From Chloroflexi bacterium RBG_16_64_43 (GTDB taxonomy: Bacteria > Chloroflexota > Anaerolineae > Anaerolineales > RBG-16-64-43): DNA of 6,370 nt. The DNA lies in NCBI GenBank assembly GCA_001796965.1, contig MGOA01000001.1, forward strand, positions 1 to 6,370, given 5' to 3'. Positions 4,704 through 6,370 of this stretch are shown piece by piece (position 1 is the first letter of the stretch; each line of letters opens with the position of its first letter). The notes under the pieces are model-generated. The model saw only the letters and a program-made list of their open reading frames with translations, ran no database searches and was not told the DNA's origin. The position numbers and the translations under genes were made by a program.

Positions 4704-6370
4704 ATGTACGATTCACGACAGTTGGACGACTTAGGCCAAGCGCTTGAGGAGTGGACGCGCACCGACCTCGCCCAGGCGCTGGCCTCCACTCCCGAGCGCG
4801 CCGCGGAATTCCTGACGACCTCCTCCGAACCGATCGAGGGCCTCTACACGCCGCAGGACCTGGCCGATGGCGACTACCTGCGCGACTTGGGGCTGCCCGG
4901 GCGCTACCCGTACACCCGCGGCATCCACCCCACGCTGCACCGCGGCCGGTTGTGGACGATGCGCATGTTTGCCGGGTTCGGCACGGCCGAGGAGACCAAC
5001 GCGCGCTTCAAATACCTGCTCGAGCAGGGCCAAACGGGGCTCTCGATCGCCTTCGACCTGCCCACCCTGATGGGTTACGACACCGATGCGCCAGAAGCGT
5101 TGGGCGAATTCGGCAAGTGCGGCGTGGCCGTGGCCTCGCTGCGCGATATGGAAATACTCCTCTCCGGCATCCCGCTGGATCAGGTCTCGACCAGCATGAC
5201 CATCAACTCGCCGGCGGCGATCGTGTGGGCGATGTACCTGGCCGCGGCCGAGAAGCAAGGCGTGCGGCCGGAGAAGCTGCGGGGCACGATTCAAAACGAC
5301 ATTCTCAAGGAATACATTGCGCAGAAGGAGTACATCTTCCCGCCCGAGCCGTCGATGCGCCTGGTCGTTGACACGATGGAGTACGGCAGCCGCAGCGTGC
5401 CGCAGTGGAACACCATTTCGATTTCCGGATACCACATCCGCGAGGCGGGTGCCACGGCGGCGCAGGAGCTGGCCTTCACCTTGGCCGACGGCATGGAGTA
5501 TGTGCGCTGGGGTATGGCGCGCGGCATGGCGGTGGACGAATTCGCGCCGCGCTTGTCGTTCTTTTTCAATGCGCACAACGACTTCTTCGAGGAGATCGCC
5601 AAGTACCGCGCGGCCCGGCGCATCTGGGCGCACGAAATGCGAGAGACCTTTGGCGCGCGAGACCCGCGTTCGTGGCTGCTGCGCTTCCACACCCAGACCG
5701 CCGGCTGCAGCCTGACCGCCCCACAGGTGGAGAACAACGTGGTGCGGGTGGCGATTCAGGCGCTGGCCGCGGTACTGGGAGGCACGCAAAGCTTGCACAC
5801 GAATTCGATGGACGAGGCGTTGGCGCTGCCCTCGCAAGCCGCGGCAACCGTCGCCCTGCGCACGCAACAGATCCTGGCCCACGAATCCGGTGTGGCCAAC
5901 ACCGTGGACCCGCTGGGCGGCTCGTTCTTCGTGGAAGCGTTGACCAATCGTATGGAACGGCAGGCGCGCGAATACTTTGCGCGCATCGCCGATCTGGGCG
6001 GTGTGCTGCCGGCCATCGAGCGCGGCTTCTTCCAGAAGGAGATCGCCGAGGCGGCCTACCGCTATCAGCGGGAGATCGACGAGCACAAGCGGGTTATCGT
6101 GGGCATCAATGAGTATGCCGATGCAAGACCGCTGCGCATCCCCCTCCTCGAAATGGACCCGCAGGGGCTCGAGCGCCAGGTCGACCGTCTGGAGAAGGTG
6201 CGCGCCGAACGCGACAGCGGGCGGGTCGGGCAGGCGCTCGACCGGCTGCGCATCGCCGCGCAGGGCACCGAGAATATGATGCCGCACATTCTGGAAAGCG
6301 TGCGCGCCTATGCAACCCTCGGGGAGGTGGTGGGGGTGATGCGGGACGTTTTCGGCACTTACCGCGAATC
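4704..6370 (+). CDS. Coenzyme-B12-dependent acyl-CoA mutase large subunit, isobutyryl-CoA-mutase-like (last few codons beyond the window)
   Basis: The large, substrate-binding TIM-barrel subunit of a B12-dependent mutase that moves a thioester-bearing group between neighbouring carbons of an acyl-CoA. Seen over 555 codons: LGLPGRYPYTRG (62-73), WTMRMFAGFG (84-93), GLSIAFDLPTLMGYD (112-126), STSMTIN (162-168), GTIQNDILKEY (194-204), ISGYHIREAG with catalytic-type His244 (240-249), HTQTAG (329-334), RTQQ (386-389) and DPLGG (402-406). It ends in GTYRE, close to the usual C-terminus of this roughly 560-residue subunit. There is no B12-binding domain (DxHxxG), so a separate small subunit must supply it, probably just downstream. 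Position 89 is Phe and 207 is Gln; methylmalonyl-CoA mutase has Tyr89 and Arg207, while isobutyryl-CoA mutase has Phe and Gln. I therefore infer isobutyryl-CoA to n-butyryl-CoA isomerisation, or a related substrate lacking a free carboxylate. General databases would probably call it methylmalonyl-CoA mutase. Confidence 0.93.
   Translation, partial: MYDSRQLDDLGQALEEWTRTDLAQALASTPERAAEFLTTSSEPIEGLYTPQDLADGDYLRDLGLPGRYPYTRGIHPTLHRGRLWTMRMFAGFGTAEETNARFKYLLEQGQTGLSIAFDLPTLMGYDTDAPEALGEFGKCGVAVASLRDMEILLSGIPLDQVSTSMTINSPAAIVWAMYLAAAEKQGVRPEKLRGTIQNDILKEYIAQKEYIFPPEPSMRLVVDTMEYGSRSVPQWNTISISGYHIREAGATAAQELAFTLADGMEYVRWGMARGMAVDEFAPRLSFFFNAHNDFFEEIAKYRAARRIWAHEMRETFGARDPRSWLLRFHTQTAGCSLTAPQVENNVVRVAIQALAAVLGGTQSLHTNSMDEALALPSQAAATVALRTQQILAHESGVANTVDPLGGSFFVEALTNRMERQAREYFARIADLGGVLPAIERGFFQKEIAEAAYRYQREIDEHKRVIVGINEYADARPLRIPLLEMDPQGLERQVDRLEKVRAERDSGRVGQALDRLRIAAQGTENMMPHILESVRAYATLGEVVGVMRDVFGTYRE

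Noticed and set aside
4731..6287. A 518-codon open frame antisense to the mutase gene
   Set aside because: It mirrors a strongly conserved protein on the other strand; its translation is low-complexity (H, R, V, L and G rich) with no recognisable domain, as expected for a GC-rich shadow frame.
1..6370. CRISPR array, insertion sequence, tRNA or rRNA gene, phage genes
   Set aside because: Regular direct repeats, terminal inverted repeats, transposase-like proteins and tRNA/rRNA sequence patterns were looked for by eye and not seen; genes are tightly packed and of ordinary composition.

Overview
The window is GC-rich bacterial DNA with five protein-coding genes and almost no spare sequence. The combination of genes (a bacterial Elp3, a single-domain B12-dependent acyl-CoA mutase subunit, and a REC-GAF sensory protein with an eroded kinase end) would fit a Chloroflexota-type (Anaerolineae-like) bacterium. 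That placement is inferred from remembered gene content and was not tested by any search.

Left part (1-2241): two divergent genes whose start codons lie 19 bp apart. On the minus strand is an Elp3 radical-SAM/acetyltransferase, cut by the window's left edge, which makes the carboxymethyl-type modification of wobble uridine 34 in tRNA. On the plus strand is a class I SAM methyltransferase with several sequence hallmarks of the Trm9/ALKBH8 family, the enzymes that in eukaryotes methyl-esterify the Elp3 product (cm5U34 to mcm5U34). A single TATAAT between the two starts, with no ribosome-binding site for either gene, suggests leaderless or near-leaderless transcripts from a shared promoter core.

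Middle part (2242-4516): a two-gene minus-strand operon. The first gene encodes REC + coiled linker + GAF + a histidine-kinase-like tail whose phospho-accepting His, N-box Asn and ATP-lid glycines are replaced, so it looks like a pseudokinase sensor or scaffold. Five bases after its stop starts a 177-residue protein of unknown function. A GC-rich hairpin followed by T4 closes this operon, facing the end of the methyltransferase gene.

Right part (4517-6370): a divergent promoter region, then the large (substrate-binding) subunit of a coenzyme-B12-dependent acyl-CoA mutase, complete except for its last few codons. It would be labelled methylmalonyl-CoA mutase by general similarity, but the two residues that set substrate choice are Phe89 and Gln207. 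That pair is the isobutyryl-CoA mutase signature, not the Tyr/Arg pair of methylmalonyl-CoA mutase. The B12-binding small subunit is not in the window.
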